From: Eubacteriaceae bacterium CHKCI004
GTDB lineage: Bacteria; Bacillota; Clostridia; Lachnospirales; Lachnospiraceae
Assembly (NCBI GenBank): GCA_900016875.1
Contig: FCNR01000071.1
Span: 31,673-95,672, forward strand
Length of the DNA: 64,000 bases
Direction of reading: 5' to 3'
Each line of letters opens with the position of its first letter. Within the stretch, counting starts at the first letter, position 1. Positions 42,100-50,447 of this stretch are shown here, piece after piece. The position numbers and the translations under genes are program-made. The notes under the pieces were generated by a model, which ran no database searches, was not told where the DNA came from, and saw only the letters and a list, made by a program, of their open reading frames with translations.

Positions 42100-42735
42100 A
42101 TGATACAGATCAGAAACGAACAAAAAAGCGATTATCAAATCGTAGAAGATATTACAAGAGAGGCCTTTTATAATATGTATGTGCCAGGCTGCATGGAACA
42201 TTATCTTGTTCACATCATGCGCGGACATGAAGACTTTATACCGGAGCTTGATTTTGTGCTGGAGCTTGACGGCAAGGTTATTGGTAACATCATGTACACC
42301 AAAGCTAAACTGACGGATGAAAACGGAGAAGAGAAGGAGATTATCACCTTCGGGCCGGTCAGTATTCTGCCGAAATACCAGCGGATGGGCTACGGAAAAC
42401 TGCTCATGGAACATTCCTTTAAGCGGGCCGTGGAGCTTGGATACGATACCATCGTCATTTTTGGCAGTCCGGCCAATTATGTGAGCCGCGGCTTCAAGAG
42501 CTGCAAAAAGTATAACCTTTGCGTGGAAGGCGGCGGATATCCGGCAGGCATGCTGGCGAAAGAGTTGAAAGAAGGAGCCTTTGACGGAAGAAAGTGGATC
42601 TACTCCGGCAGTCCGGTCATGGATGTGGACGAACAGGAGGCGATCCGTTTTGACGACGCTCTTCCGCCGATGGCAAAAGAGTACCGGCCTAGCCAGGATG
42701 AATTCTATATTATCAGCCAGGCGTTTTTAGGATGA
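42100..42735 (+). CDS. GNAT family N-acetyltransferase (YhbS-like)
   Basis: 211 residues. N-terminal GNAT fold with the acetyl-CoA motif ILPKYQRMGYGKLLMEH, preceded by FGPVSI and followed by VIFGSPANYVSRGFKSCKKYNL. The C-terminal third (YSGSPVMDVDEQEAIRF) is typical of the YhbS/COG3153 group. Substrate unknown. GAAGGAG precedes the ATG. Confidence 0.87.
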   Translation: MIQIRNEQKSDYQIVEDITREAFYNMYVPGCMEHYLVHIMRGHEDFIPELDFVLELDGKVIGNIMYTKAKLTDENGEEKEIITFGPVSILPKYQRMGYGKLLMEHSFKRAVELGYDTIVIFGSPANYVSRGFKSCKKYNLCVEGGGYPAGMLAKELKEGAFDGRKWIYSGSPVMDVDEQEAIRFDDALPPMAKEYRPSQDEFYIISQAFLG

Positions 42736-42746
42736 GATGAAAACTG

Positions 42747-42775
42747 TTGCATCGAATGTCAAAAAATAGTATACT
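42747..42775 (+). promoter_or_regulatory. Promoter of the CorC/HlyC gene
   Basis: TTGCAT (42747-42752), 17-bp spacer, TATACT (42770-42775); about 110 nt of A/T-rich leader follow. Confidence 0.6.
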
Positions 42776-42887
42776 GTTTGCGTATCTATATTATTTTTTA
42801 TGCTATATTATAGTATAATTTTATTCAGAAATGAGGCATCGTTTTTGGAAACCGATGCGCATGATTTAAAGGAGTGAACACAAAACT

Positions 42888-44210
42888 TTGGATATAAGTG
42901 ACAGTTTTCAATTTATCGTACTTGTAATTTTATTGATGCTTTCCGCATTTTTTTCATCCAATGAGACAGCGCTCATGTCTGTGAGCAAGATTCGCCTTCG
43001 TTCTCTCGCGGATGCGGGAAACAAAAGAGCAGCGCTCGTTCTCGACACAACGGAGAACCATACGGCGAAGATGTTAAGCGCTATTCTTATCGGTAACAAT
43101 ATCGTGAATCTTTCTGCATCCGCCATCTCTGCGTCGCTGGCATATGTGTTTGGCAGCTATATGGTGAGTATTGCTACAGCGGTTCTTACCCTCGCAATTC
43201 TTGTATTCGGTGAGGTTACGCCAAAGAATTATGCCACGATCAATGCCGAGAAGATTGCACTTCGGTATATTGTGATCATCCGGGCTTTTATGACAGTAAT
43301 GACTCCCGTGATTTTTATTCTTAATCTTTTTTGCAGAGCAATCATGTTTTTGCTGCGCGTGGACCCGACGGCGGTGAACAAGACTATGACTGAAGATGAG
43401 CTTCGGACGATTGTTGATGTGAGTCATGAGGACGGTATTATTGAGACGGAAGAAAAGGAAATGATCTATAATGTGTTCGATCTGGGTGACGCCAAGGCGA
43501 AAGATATTATGGTTCCCATGGTTCATGTTACATTTGCGGAAATCAATAATACATACGAGGAACTGATTGAGATATTTCGGGAGGACAAGTTTACCCGTCT
43601 TCCGGTTTATGAGGACAGCCAGGATAACATTGTCGGTATCATTAACATGAAGGATCTGCTTCTTTATGACCGCAATGAGAATTTCCAGATCAGAGATATC
43701 ATGCGGAAGCCTCATTTTACCTATGAATATAAAAGTATTTCCGAGCTTCTGGTGGAGATGCGCGAATCCACATTTAATATTGCCATTGTTCTGGACGAGT
43801 ATGGCGATATGGCCGGTCTTATCACGCTTGAGGATATCCTCGAGGAGATTGTAGGGGAGATTCATGATGAGTATGACGAGCAGGAAGACGAGCGCGTGCG
43901 TCAGGTTGGAGAAAGGGAGTATATCATCGAAGGTTCCACCAGCCTTGACGATGTCAATGACGATCTTCATACCAACCTGGATTCCGAAGATTATGATTCG
44001 TTGGGAGGTTTTCTGATCGAGCATCTGAACAGACTGCCGGAGCTGGGCGACGAGGTTTGCACGGAGGACGGTATCCGTCTGGTGGTGGAGAAGCTGGATA
44101 AGAATCGTGTGGAGAGTGTGCATATATACCTTCCGGAGAATCTTGGAGAAGATACGGATACTCACGGGGAATCTGCAGATTCCACCGACAAAGCGGAGAA
44201 AAGAGAATAA
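42888..44210 (+). CDS. CNNM/CorC-type transporter-associated protein (hemolysin family)
   Basis: 440 residues. The N-terminal DUF21 (CNNM) domain has four hydrophobic segments, beginning FIVLVILLMLSAFFSSNETALMSV and including VFGEVTPKNYA. A pair of CBS domains follows (DIMVPMVHVTFAEI and DIMRKPHFTYEY), then a CorC_HlyC domain (EREYIIEGSTSLDDVND). Members are linked to Mg2+ or Co2+ efflux. The TTG at 42888 is taken as start; GGAGTG is 13 nt upstream, longer than usual. Confidence 0.88.
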   Translation: MDISDSFQFIVLVILLMLSAFFSSNETALMSVSKIRLRSLADAGNKRAALVLDTTENHTAKMLSAILIGNNIVNLSASAISASLAYVFGSYMVSIATAVLTLAILVFGEVTPKNYATINAEKIALRYIVIIRAFMTVMTPVIFILNLFCRAIMFLLRVDPTAVNKTMTEDELRTIVDVSHEDGIIETEEKEMIYNVFDLGDAKAKDIMVPMVHVTFAEINNTYEELIEIFREDKFTRLPVYEDSQDNIVGIINMKDLLLYDRNENFQIRDIMRKPHFTYEYKSISELLVEMRESTFNIAIVLDEYGDMAGLITLEDILEEIVGEIHDEYDEQEDERVRQVGEREYIIEGSTSLDDVNDDLHTNLDSEDYDSLGGFLIEHLNRLPELGDEVCTEDGIRLVVEKLDKNRVESVHIYLPENLGEDTDTHGESADSTDKAEKRE

Positions 44211-44215
44211 ACAGG

Positions 44216-44761
44216 ATGAAGATTTATTTAATTGAGGAAGATAAAAGGAAATATCTTCCTCTTCTTTTACTGGCGGACGAACAGGAAAGTATGATCGACA
44301 GATATCTGGACAGAGGAACACTTTATGTGCTGGAAGATGAAGATGAAAAAGCTTCCGATGCTGCCAGAGATGAGGAAGATAGAACAGAAAATGTGAAGGC
44401 GGTCTGCGTCGTTACAGACGAGGGCGAAGGCGTGCTGGAAGTCAAAAATCTGGCAGTAGAGCCGAAAAGCCAGAGAAAAGGGTACGGCAGAGCGATGCTG
44501 CATTTTATAAAGGAAATGTACAGGGATTCTTTTTCTATCTTTCAGGTGGGCACCGGAAACAGCCCTCTGACGATACCTTTTTATGAAAAATGCGGTTTTC
44601 GCAGATTCCATGTGATCAAAAATTTTTTTATTGATAATTATGATCACCCCATCTACGAAGAAGGAAAACAGCTGGTGGATATGATCGTACTGCGGCAGAA
44701 AATACAGAACTATGATACAGTACATTCTCGGTATGAGAAACTGGAGCAGAAATCAGAATGA
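44216..44761 (+). CDS. GNAT family N-acetyltransferase
   Basis: 181 residues. The acetyl-CoA motif is LAVEPKSQRKGYGRAMLHFI, followed by NSPLTIPFYEKCGF. An acidic insert (EDEDEKASDAARDEEDRTE) lies in the first third. It starts 5 nt after the CorC/HlyC gene, so it is in the same transcript, and the next GNAT gene follows after 19 nt. Substrate unknown. Confidence 0.85.
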   Translation: MKIYLIEEDKRKYLPLLLLADEQESMIDRYLDRGTLYVLEDEDEKASDAARDEEDRTENVKAVCVVTDEGEGVLEVKNLAVEPKSQRKGYGRAMLHFIKEMYRDSFSIFQVGTGNSPLTIPFYEKCGFRRFHVIKNFFIDNYDHPIYEEGKQLVDMIVLRQKIQNYDTVHSRYEKLEQKSE

Positions 44762-44780
44762 CAGGGGAGCAGGAATCAGA

Positions 44781-45236
44781 ATGAAAATCGTAGATGGAAA
44801 ACCATACATTGATCAGATCAAAGGTCTGATCGAAGAATACACAAAGCGTCTGGGCCGGGACCTGACCTTCCAGAATCTGGAGGAAGAGCTGGCGGACCCG
44901 GCGAAAAAATATACCGCGCCGGAAGGCGAGCTGCTGGTGGCATTTGACGGAGATACGGTCGTCGGCATGGTGGCGTATCACAGACATTCCGCCGACCGCT
45001 GCGAGATGAAGCGCCTTTACGTCAGGCCGGAATGCCGGGAAGCCCATCTGGGAAGAACACTCGTCCGGGAGATAGTCGAGCACGCCAGCCGTGCCGGCTA
45101 TAAAGAGATGGTACTCGATACCATTGAACCGCTCCAGGCGGCCATCCACCTCTACCGGGAGGCCGGATTCCAGGAATGTGAGCCTTATTATGACAATCCC
45201 ATGGAGGATGTGATTTATTTTAAGAAGGAACTATAA
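44781..45236 (+). CDS. GNAT family N-acetyltransferase
   Basis: 151 residues. Acetyl-CoA binding region MKRLYVRPECREAHLGRTLV, followed by LDTIEPLQAAIHLYREAGF. The ATG at 44781 (MKIVDGKP) follows GGAGCAGGA; codons from 44712 overlap the preceding gene. Third gene of the CorC-GNAT-GNAT set. Downstream the coding density breaks into pseudogenes. Confidence 0.85.
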   Translation: MKIVDGKPYIDQIKGLIEEYTKRLGRDLTFQNLEEELADPAKKYTAPEGELLVAFDGDTVVGMVAYHRHSADRCEMKRLYVRPECREAHLGRTLVREIVEHASRAGYKEMVLDTIEPLQAAIHLYREAGFQECEPYYDNPMEDVIYFKKEL

Positions 45237-45361
45237 TAATCCTGAAAGAAAGGTTTTATGAAAAGAAAGTAAAAAGCTGGAAGACGAAATTTATTAAATA
45301 AGAACTGAAATAGCCTTAAGAGACGAAATATATACAGAGAAGAAAAAGAGGGGGGAGACAA

Positions 45362-45635
45362 GTGAAAGTTTTAATTTTGATGGGGAGCCCGCGTAAACAC
45401 GGTAATACAATCACTCTGGAATGGCAAAAAAGTGGCAATCATAGTCACTTGCGGATATCGCCCGGAAAAAGGAGCGGATCTTTTTGAAGAAAGTATCCGA
45501 AGATATTGTAAACACTCACAACTTGGTTACGAAGGAATGCTGGCGGAACGGCACCTGGGTTACAAAACTACATTTGCCAGCGATGATAAAGAAGAACGAG
45601 CCAGGACATTTGCAAGACAGATTGTTGGGCAATGA
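45362..45635 (+). pseudogene. Flavodoxin-family NAD(P)H oxidoreductase, internally deleted
   Basis: GTG at 45362 with GGGGGAG upstream starts VKVLILMGSPRKHGNT, the N-terminus of an NADPH-dependent FMN reductase. After about 20 codons the frame changes and the sequence continues, from about 45414 to 45635, as the C-terminal third of the same family (KKVAIIVTCGYRPEKGADLF and AERHLGYKTTF). Roughly 90-100 middle residues with the flavin-binding core are missing and a frameshift accompanies the junction. The remaining frame cannot give an active enzyme. Confidence 0.75.
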
Positions 45636-45663
45636 AAAATGAGAATGGATAAGGAGCTATGAT

Positions 45664-46228
45664 ATGTGGTGTCATAGAGAAGATACAACGAAACCGGTTC
45701 TGACCGGAGAGAAGCAGGTACAATCTGCCCATGGCAGCGGATACTCTGGAAATTCTGCGCGCATTGGGCGTCCGAAATGTAGTTTCCGCGGGACTGATGG
45801 GTGGATTTGCCAGAGACATCCATGTGGGTGATGTCATTATACCGAATCGTGCTTATGTGGAAGAGGGAACTTCGCTGCATTATTATGAGTCCATTGAGTA
45901 TAGTGAGCCGGATACGGCATTGTTTCAGCAATTGGCGGACTATATTCCGAATCACAAAACTGCGCCCATTGTTTCGATGGACGCTATATACAGGCAGACT
46001 TTCTATAAAGAAGCATTATGGCGCCAGAAAGGCTGTGTTGGTGTAGACATGGAGACATCTGCTTTGTACAGTGTGGGAAAGTATCTGGAATTACATGTCG
46101 CATCCGTCTCTATGGTATCTGACAGGCATCCTGTCAGTGAAGCTGACGAAACCTGGGAGTGGGGGATGACAAAAGAGCTGAGGCAGAAGATGTTGAGACA
46201 GGTGATTGACGTTGCTTTGAGTCTGTAA
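45664..46228 (+). pseudogene. Nucleoside phosphorylase, internally deleted
   Basis: ATG at 45664 with AAGGAG upstream begins MWCHREDTTKPVLTGEKQ, a nucleoside-phosphorylase-like N-terminus. At about 45715-45722 the frame changes, and from NLPMAADTLEILRALG to the end at 46228 the sequence is the C-terminal two thirds of a PNP/UDP phosphorylase, including the nucleoside-binding motif VGVDMETSALY. About 60 residues of the N-terminal domain are missing. A truncated 165-residue product starting at ATG 45731 is possible but would lack phosphate-binding residues. It lies 28 nt after another gene damaged in the same way. Confidence 0.72.
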
Positions 46229-46284
46229 AAATTAAAGATGATATAGGATGTGCCAGTATTTAAATAAAATATATAGAAAAAAAG

Positions 46285-46320
46285 AGGGGAAGTGCAATAC
46301 AATACAGACTTCCCCTTTTC
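46285..46320 (+). terminator. Intrinsic terminator
   Basis: AGGGGAAGT (46285-46293) pairs with ACTTCCCCT (46308-46316), followed by TTTTC. Confidence 0.75.
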
Positions 46321-46419
46321 TTAATCATGAAAAAAATTATTTAGATATGATTGCCTTCTTTTGCCCGCCTCTTATGAGGCAGAAGAGAACCGTGCAGAAA
46401 GTGGTGGCGAAGTATCCCT

Positions 46420-47886
46420 TTACCGGATGATCACGCTTCTTGCCTGGCCTTTGTTTTTCAGGAACTTTGCGTAAGCTTTCTTTTTTGCCTTTGGCACTTT
46501 GATGACGGCGTTTGTGCTGATACCCTTGAAAGCTTTCTTGCCGATGGTGGTCACGTTGGCGCCGATCACTACTTTGGTCAGTTTTTTCTTCGCCTTTTTG
46601 AAGGCGTTTTTGTCGATGGCGGTGACCTTCGCCTTTACACCGTTTACGGTGACAGTGGCAGGAATTTTGATAGTTTTTTTCTTGGCAGCGGATTGCAGGG
46701 TCACGGTATTGGCAGAAGTCGCTTTGTAAGTGCTGCCGCCGGCAGAATAGGTATTGCCAGGCTGCAGAGCAGCTTCCGGTGCAGGCTGCGAAGTGTCCGC
46801 CGGGGAGGATGGCGTCTTCGGGTCAGTTGGAACAACCGGCTCCGTCTCTTCCGGGGCAGGAGTGAATGCCTTGCTGTGGAAGTATGCCTTATCGGAAACA
46901 GCGTCCGTGATATCATGGTCTCCGTTGTCAAACGGAGAACCCGGGATGGCTGTTGCCGTGTCCGCGTCCGCACCCGCCTGAACTTCAATGGCCTCACCTT
47001 CCATCGGGGAGACAGAGATGGCGCCGTTGGTGAAGCTGGCGTTGTTAAGAGAAAGAATTGTGGCACAGATGCCGAAACTGCCTGTTGGGAACAGTTCTGC
47101 TGTACTTCCTGTGTCGGAGCTATCTTCCTCAGATTCTGTAATCTCTCCACCGACGGCAGTTACTTCGCCGCCGGTAATCCGGACAGCGCCGCCGATAGTT
47201 TGTCCATTGTATCCGTAGCCCATGCAGAAAAGACCGGCGCTGTGAGTGGAAGATGATCCGCCGATGGCAGTCAATTTGCCGCCTTCAATGTAAATATTAC
47301 CCAGCTCTGCGAGGATACCAGCACATTGATCGCTGCTGTTGGTAGCTTTCGCTGTCACCGTGCCGCTATTTATAATGAGATTACCTCCGGTGGCTATCCC
47401 TGCCATATAGCCAGTGACATCGAGACTGCCATCTCCACAGATGGTCAGAGCGTAAGGGACAGTAGGGTCAACGGTTTCGTAGTCTTCGATTGTTGCCGAA
47501 ATGCCCTTGCCGGCATGAGTGTTTTCCAATGATGTTAAGGTATTCCTGCCTTCCAGTTTCAGCGTAAATGGCGCAGAACGTTCGATAGCTGCAGAATGTT
47601 CGTTTTCTACGACTTTCACAGTCGCGTCGCGCAGGGTCAGAGTCTCCCCGTCCCATTTGACGTTATAATTCGTGTCATTGGCACCCTCAGTCGCAACGTT
47701 GCCGCTTTCGTACGTGATGGCGTATGCCACCGGATTGGCAGCGGTGCTTTCTAAGTCTACTCCTCCGACTGTGATAGGCGGCGATGCCTCTTCTTCCGGG
47801 GCTGCGGTTTGAGCAAAGGCCGTGGCCGACAGCAGCGCCAATATCAGGCACAGGTTAAGTACTATTGCTGTAAATCGTTTTTTTAT
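46420..47886 (-). CDS. Secreted surface protein, beta-helix-like with LRR_5-type C-terminus; start codon ATA
   Basis: Read from 47886 the product has a classic signal peptide: KKRFTAIVLNLCLILALL then SATAFAQ. A repetitive region of about 250 residues follows with motifs such as GNLIINSGTVTAKA, GNIYIEGGKLTAIGG and GAVRITGGEVTAVGG, suggesting a right-handed beta helix. A Pro/Glu/Thr linker (PAPEETEPVVPTDPKTP) comes next, then a BspA-like leucine-rich segment (AFKKAKKKLTKVVIGANV, KKAFKGISTNAVIKVP) that probably binds the cell wall. The position of the start codon, seven bases after AAGGAGG, reads ATA instead of ATG. Without it the first usual start is TTG 47841, inside the signal peptide. 488 residues if ATA is used. 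Confidence 0.7.
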   Translation of the reverse strand: MKKRFTAIVLNLCLILALLSATAFAQTAAPEEEASPPITVGGVDLESTAANPVAYAITYESGNVATEGANDTNYNVKWDGETLTLRDATVKVVENEHSAAIERSAPFTLKLEGRNTLTSLENTHAGKGISATIEDYETVDPTVPYALTICGDGSLDVTGYMAGIATGGNLIINSGTVTAKATNSSDQCAGILAELGNIYIEGGKLTAIGGSSSTHSAGLFCMGYGYNGQTIGGAVRITGGEVTAVGGEITESEEDSSDTGSTAELFPTGSFGICATILSLNNASFTNGAISVSPMEGEAIEVQAGADADTATAIPGSPFDNGDHDITDAVSDKAYFHSKAFTPAPEETEPVVPTDPKTPSSPADTSQPAPEAALQPGNTYSAGGSTYKATSANTVTLQSAAKKKTIKIPATVTVNGVKAKVTAIDKNAFKKAKKKLTKVVIGANVTTIGKKAFKGISTNAVIKVPKAKKKAYAKFLKNKGQARSVIIR

Positions 47887-47998
47887 GTGTTGTCCTCCTT
47901 GTCTGTATATTGTTGTTTCGTTTCGTGTTTGGTTTCTTTGTCTTGCTTCTGGCGAATACTCTTCCTGACCAGTTTTGCACGGATTGTTCTACGTACAT
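47855..47998 (-). CDS. Possible small basic ORF overlapping the surface protein start
   Basis: ATG at 47998 (minus) with AAGGAG nine bases upstream opens 47 codons, beginning MYVEQSVQNWSGRVF and rich in Lys/Arg/Asn. It runs through the ribosome binding site and ATA codon of the surface protein and stops at 47855. No family is recognised. It might drive translational coupling, or be chance. Confidence 0.25.
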   Translation of the reverse strand: MYVEQSVQNWSGRVFARSKTKKPNTKRNNNIQTRRTTHKKTIYSNST

Positions 47999-48014
47999 CC
48001 TTGTCTTCTCCTTC

Positions 48015-48242
48015 CTACTATTGATTGGCTCGGAATGAGTCCTTCATATATATAGGTACACAAAAAAGAAAAAACTCTCACCTTAATTGAAAAATTTTTA
48101 TATGAATTTTGTCGGTGTGAAGGGGGGAGAGTTCGGTTTGGAGATTTCGCAAATGGATTAAGCAAATAAGATGAAAAAATAAAAGATTTCACAAATATTA
48201 TTTTTGAAATAGAATAAAAAATGCAGAATTTAAAATAATAAT
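48015..48242. other. A/T-rich intergenic DNA
   Basis: Very A/T-rich spacer between the divergent surface-protein and ATPase genes. It must contain the minus-strand promoter for the surface protein, but I cannot place one with confidence, and I see no gene or repeat in it. Confidence 0.4.
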
Positions 48243-48272
48243 TTGAAAAGAGATATGTGTTTGTGTTACAAT
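48243..48272 (+). promoter_or_regulatory. Promoter of the ATPase/TOPRIM pair
   Basis: TTGAAA (48243-48248), 18-bp spacer, TACAAT (48267-48272). The predicted start point is only about 15 nt before the ATG at 48295, leaving just the GGAGG. Confidence 0.5.
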
Positions 48273-48294
48273 GAATTCCGTGGAGGTAAAACAA

Positions 48295-49686
48295 ATGGAA
48301 AGTGTTGTGAGATTAGCTTCTTTAAAAATTTCAAATACAAAAAATGTTAGAAACGGACAGATTATTATGCCCAATACCTTTCGGAAGCAGTTGGACTATA
48401 AACATGCAGAGGTGTTGGGCTTATATGGTCAAAATGGTTCTGGCAAAACGGCGGTGATTGATGCCTTGTATTATTTACAAAAGATTATGATTGGCAGTGC
48501 GTTGGAGAATGAAATCGCAGATTATATCGAGGTAAATGAGAAGGAAGCAGAGATTACTGCCGATTTTAATATTTTTGCAGACTCAGTTATTTATGAAGCG
48601 GGCTATAAAATTACTTTGCAAAGAAATGGAAAACATGCAGAGATTGTTCGGGAAACTTTGAGTTGTGCCGTAAATGAAAGAGATTCCAGAAGTAATAAGA
48701 CTGTTTTTATGGATTATCAGCGTATGGATAAAGATATAGTGTTTTCTCCGAGAAAGAGATTTAATGAAGTGATTGAAGCGAATGCGGAAAATAAAACGGA
48801 TTTGATTGTGGCGAGAAAAATGGCAGAAAAGGAGAACTGTTCTTATATTTTTGGAGAGAGCAGCAGAGAAATTTTCTGTCGTTGTTATGAAAATGATTTC
48901 AGACACTATTCAGAGACAATCAAGGCGTTATTTAAGTTTGCATTGAAAGATTTATTTGTAATTCGTAACGCTCATTCAGGAGTGATTTCTGCTAATTTTC
49001 TGCTGCCTATGGCATTCAGGATTGAACAAGACGAAATCGGGATGAAGGGAGATTTTGCTGTCCCTTTAACAGAACCGATTATCTTAAATGAAGAAAGAAA
49101 AAATGTTTTGGATGTTATTGTAGAACAAGTGAACATGGTTTTATTTACAATTATTCCAGGAATGAAAATAGCGGTTCATAATCATGGAATGCAGCTAACG
49201 GATTCAGGAGAAAATGGTTACAGAGTGGAGATTGTTTCTATCCGGGACGGTATGGCTCCGATTCCAATTAGAATGGAATCGGAAGGAATTATTAAGATTA
49301 TTTCTATTTTAAATGCGCTGATTCAGGCGTTTGGAAATTTTTCTATCTGTCTGGTCATTGATGAATTGGATGCAGGTATTTTTGAGTATATGCTGGGAGA
49401 GCTGCTGGATATTTTCAGCAAAAGCGCAAAAGGGCAGTTGATTTTTACGTCACATAATCTTCGTGCCCTCGAAATGCTGGATAAAGATAGTATTATGCTT
49501 TCCACGGCTAATCCGGACAGAAGATATATTCGAATGAAAAATGTAAAAGCAACAAACAATCAAAGGGATATGTATTTGAGGGGAATTACCCTTGGTGGAC
49601 AGGATGAAGTAATTTATGAAGAAACAGACAGCCTAAAAATCGCACGCGCATTTAGAAAGGCGGGTAGAATGATACAGCATGAGTGA
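48295..49686 (+). CDS. AAA family ATPase (AAA_15/OLD-like), first gene of a putative defence pair
   Basis: 463 residues, ABC/SMC-type ATPase of the OLD-like group. Walker A GLYGQNGSGKTAVIDAL lies at residues 42-58, Walker B CLVIDELDAGIFEYML near 352 and the His loop LIFTSHNLRALEML near 387. The ~270 residues between hold no family motif I know. The start at 48295 (MESVVRLAS) has GGAGG upstream; ATG 48271 overlaps the -10 box. Its end overlaps the next gene by 8 nt, implying a two-protein system. A/T-rich codon use differs from the housekeeping genes, which suggests acquisition by transfer. The closest analogies are the AriA ATPase of PARIS and OLD-family ATPases; this is inference. Confidence 0.8.
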   Translation: MESVVRLASLKISNTKNVRNGQIIMPNTFRKQLDYKHAEVLGLYGQNGSGKTAVIDALYYLQKIMIGSALENEIADYIEVNEKEAEITADFNIFADSVIYEAGYKITLQRNGKHAEIVRETLSCAVNERDSRSNKTVFMDYQRMDKDIVFSPRKRFNEVIEANAENKTDLIVARKMAEKENCSYIFGESSREIFCRCYENDFRHYSETIKALFKFALKDLFVIRNAHSGVISANFLLPMAFRIEQDEIGMKGDFAVPLTEPIILNEERKNVLDVIVEQVNMVLFTIIPGMKIAVHNHGMQLTDSGENGYRVEIVSIRDGMAPIPIRMESEGIIKIISILNALIQAFGNFSICLVIDELDAGIFEYMLGELLDIFSKSAKGQLIFTSHNLRALEMLDKDSIMLSTANPDRRYIRMKNVKATNNQRDMYLRGITLGGQDEVIYEETDSLKIARAFRKAGRMIQHE

Positions 49687-50355
49687 AAAAAAGGTCGTTA
49701 TGTTTATAGTGGAAGGACCAAGTGACGAAGCTGCACTTGGGTCGATTATAAAAGAATATTTTTCAAATAATGAAGTGCAATTTGTTGTGGTATATGGGGA
49801 TATCACTCTGAAAGATTATGTTTCTGAAGACAATATTCTAAAAAAATCAATGAACAGATAGAAAGTGTAAAAAAGAAATATCGTTACTTTCACGATGATT
49901 TTATCATGATTATCCATATCGTTGATACGGATGGTGTATATATTCCGGAAATTGATATCAAAGAAGCAGATGTGGAGAAGGCGCAATATTACGAGGATCA
50001 TATAGATGTTAAAAATGTAAAAGCAATTGTAAATCGCAACAGACGCAAAGGAGCCATTTTATATAAACTTAGGAAAACAGGAAAGATAAATGGAATACCT
50101 TATCGAATTTATTTTAATTCTTGCAATTTAGAACATGTGTTATATGATGAGTTAAAAGACTTTACCGATGAGGAAAAACAAATCTTATCGGACGACTTTG
50201 CAGATAAATATGACGGGAAAGTAAATGAATTTATAGAATTTATATCAGATAACCAAATTGCAGTTCCGGGAACATTTCAGAAAACATGGGATTACATAGA
50301 AAAGGACAGAAATTCTTTAAACAGACATTCTAATATGCATTTAATTTTTGAATAG
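49679..50355 (+). CDS. TOPRIM-like partner protein, needs a -1 frameshift at 49840-49846
   Basis: The frame from ATG 49679 begins SEKKVVMFIVEGPSDEAAL, with the V-E-G start of a TOPRIM fold, and stops after 60 codons at 49861. The -1 frame then continues from INEQIESVKKKYRYF through IIHIVDTDGVYIPE, the DxD motif of TOPRIM, to 50355. The switch falls exactly on A AAA AAA (49840-49846) in the canonical register, giving a continuous 225-residue product with NILKKINEQIE at the join. Either one A has been lost from a run of eight, or the gene uses ribosomal or polymerase slippage. It overlaps the ATPase gene by 8 nt. TOPRIM partners of such ATPases are nucleases in OLD, Gabija and PARIS systems. 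Confidence 0.7.
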
Positions 50356-50383
50356 ATTTTATAATTCAAAGGATGGATTTCCC

Positions 50384-50414
50384 TTGACTGTAAACCTCAT
50401 TTATACTGTATATT
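50384..50414 (+). promoter_or_regulatory. MerR-type promoter with 19-bp spacer
   Basis: TTGACT (50384-50389), 19 bp, TATATT (50409-50414), with ACTGTA repeated in the spacer region. Elongated spacers are the hallmark of promoters activated by MerR proteins, and the MerR gene follows, so autoregulation is likely. Confidence 0.5.
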
Positions 50415-50447
50415 TAAGCCTCAGAAGAGATAAAAGGAGGCGAAAGT

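Noticed and set aside
43074..44321. 415-codon antisense frame over the CorC/HlyC gene
   Set aside because: It mirrors a well-supported gene; its composition follows the complementary codon pattern and it lacks any motif.
46248..46430. 60-codon frame after the nucleoside phosphorylase remnant
   Set aside because: It runs through a terminator hairpin and has no ribosome binding site.
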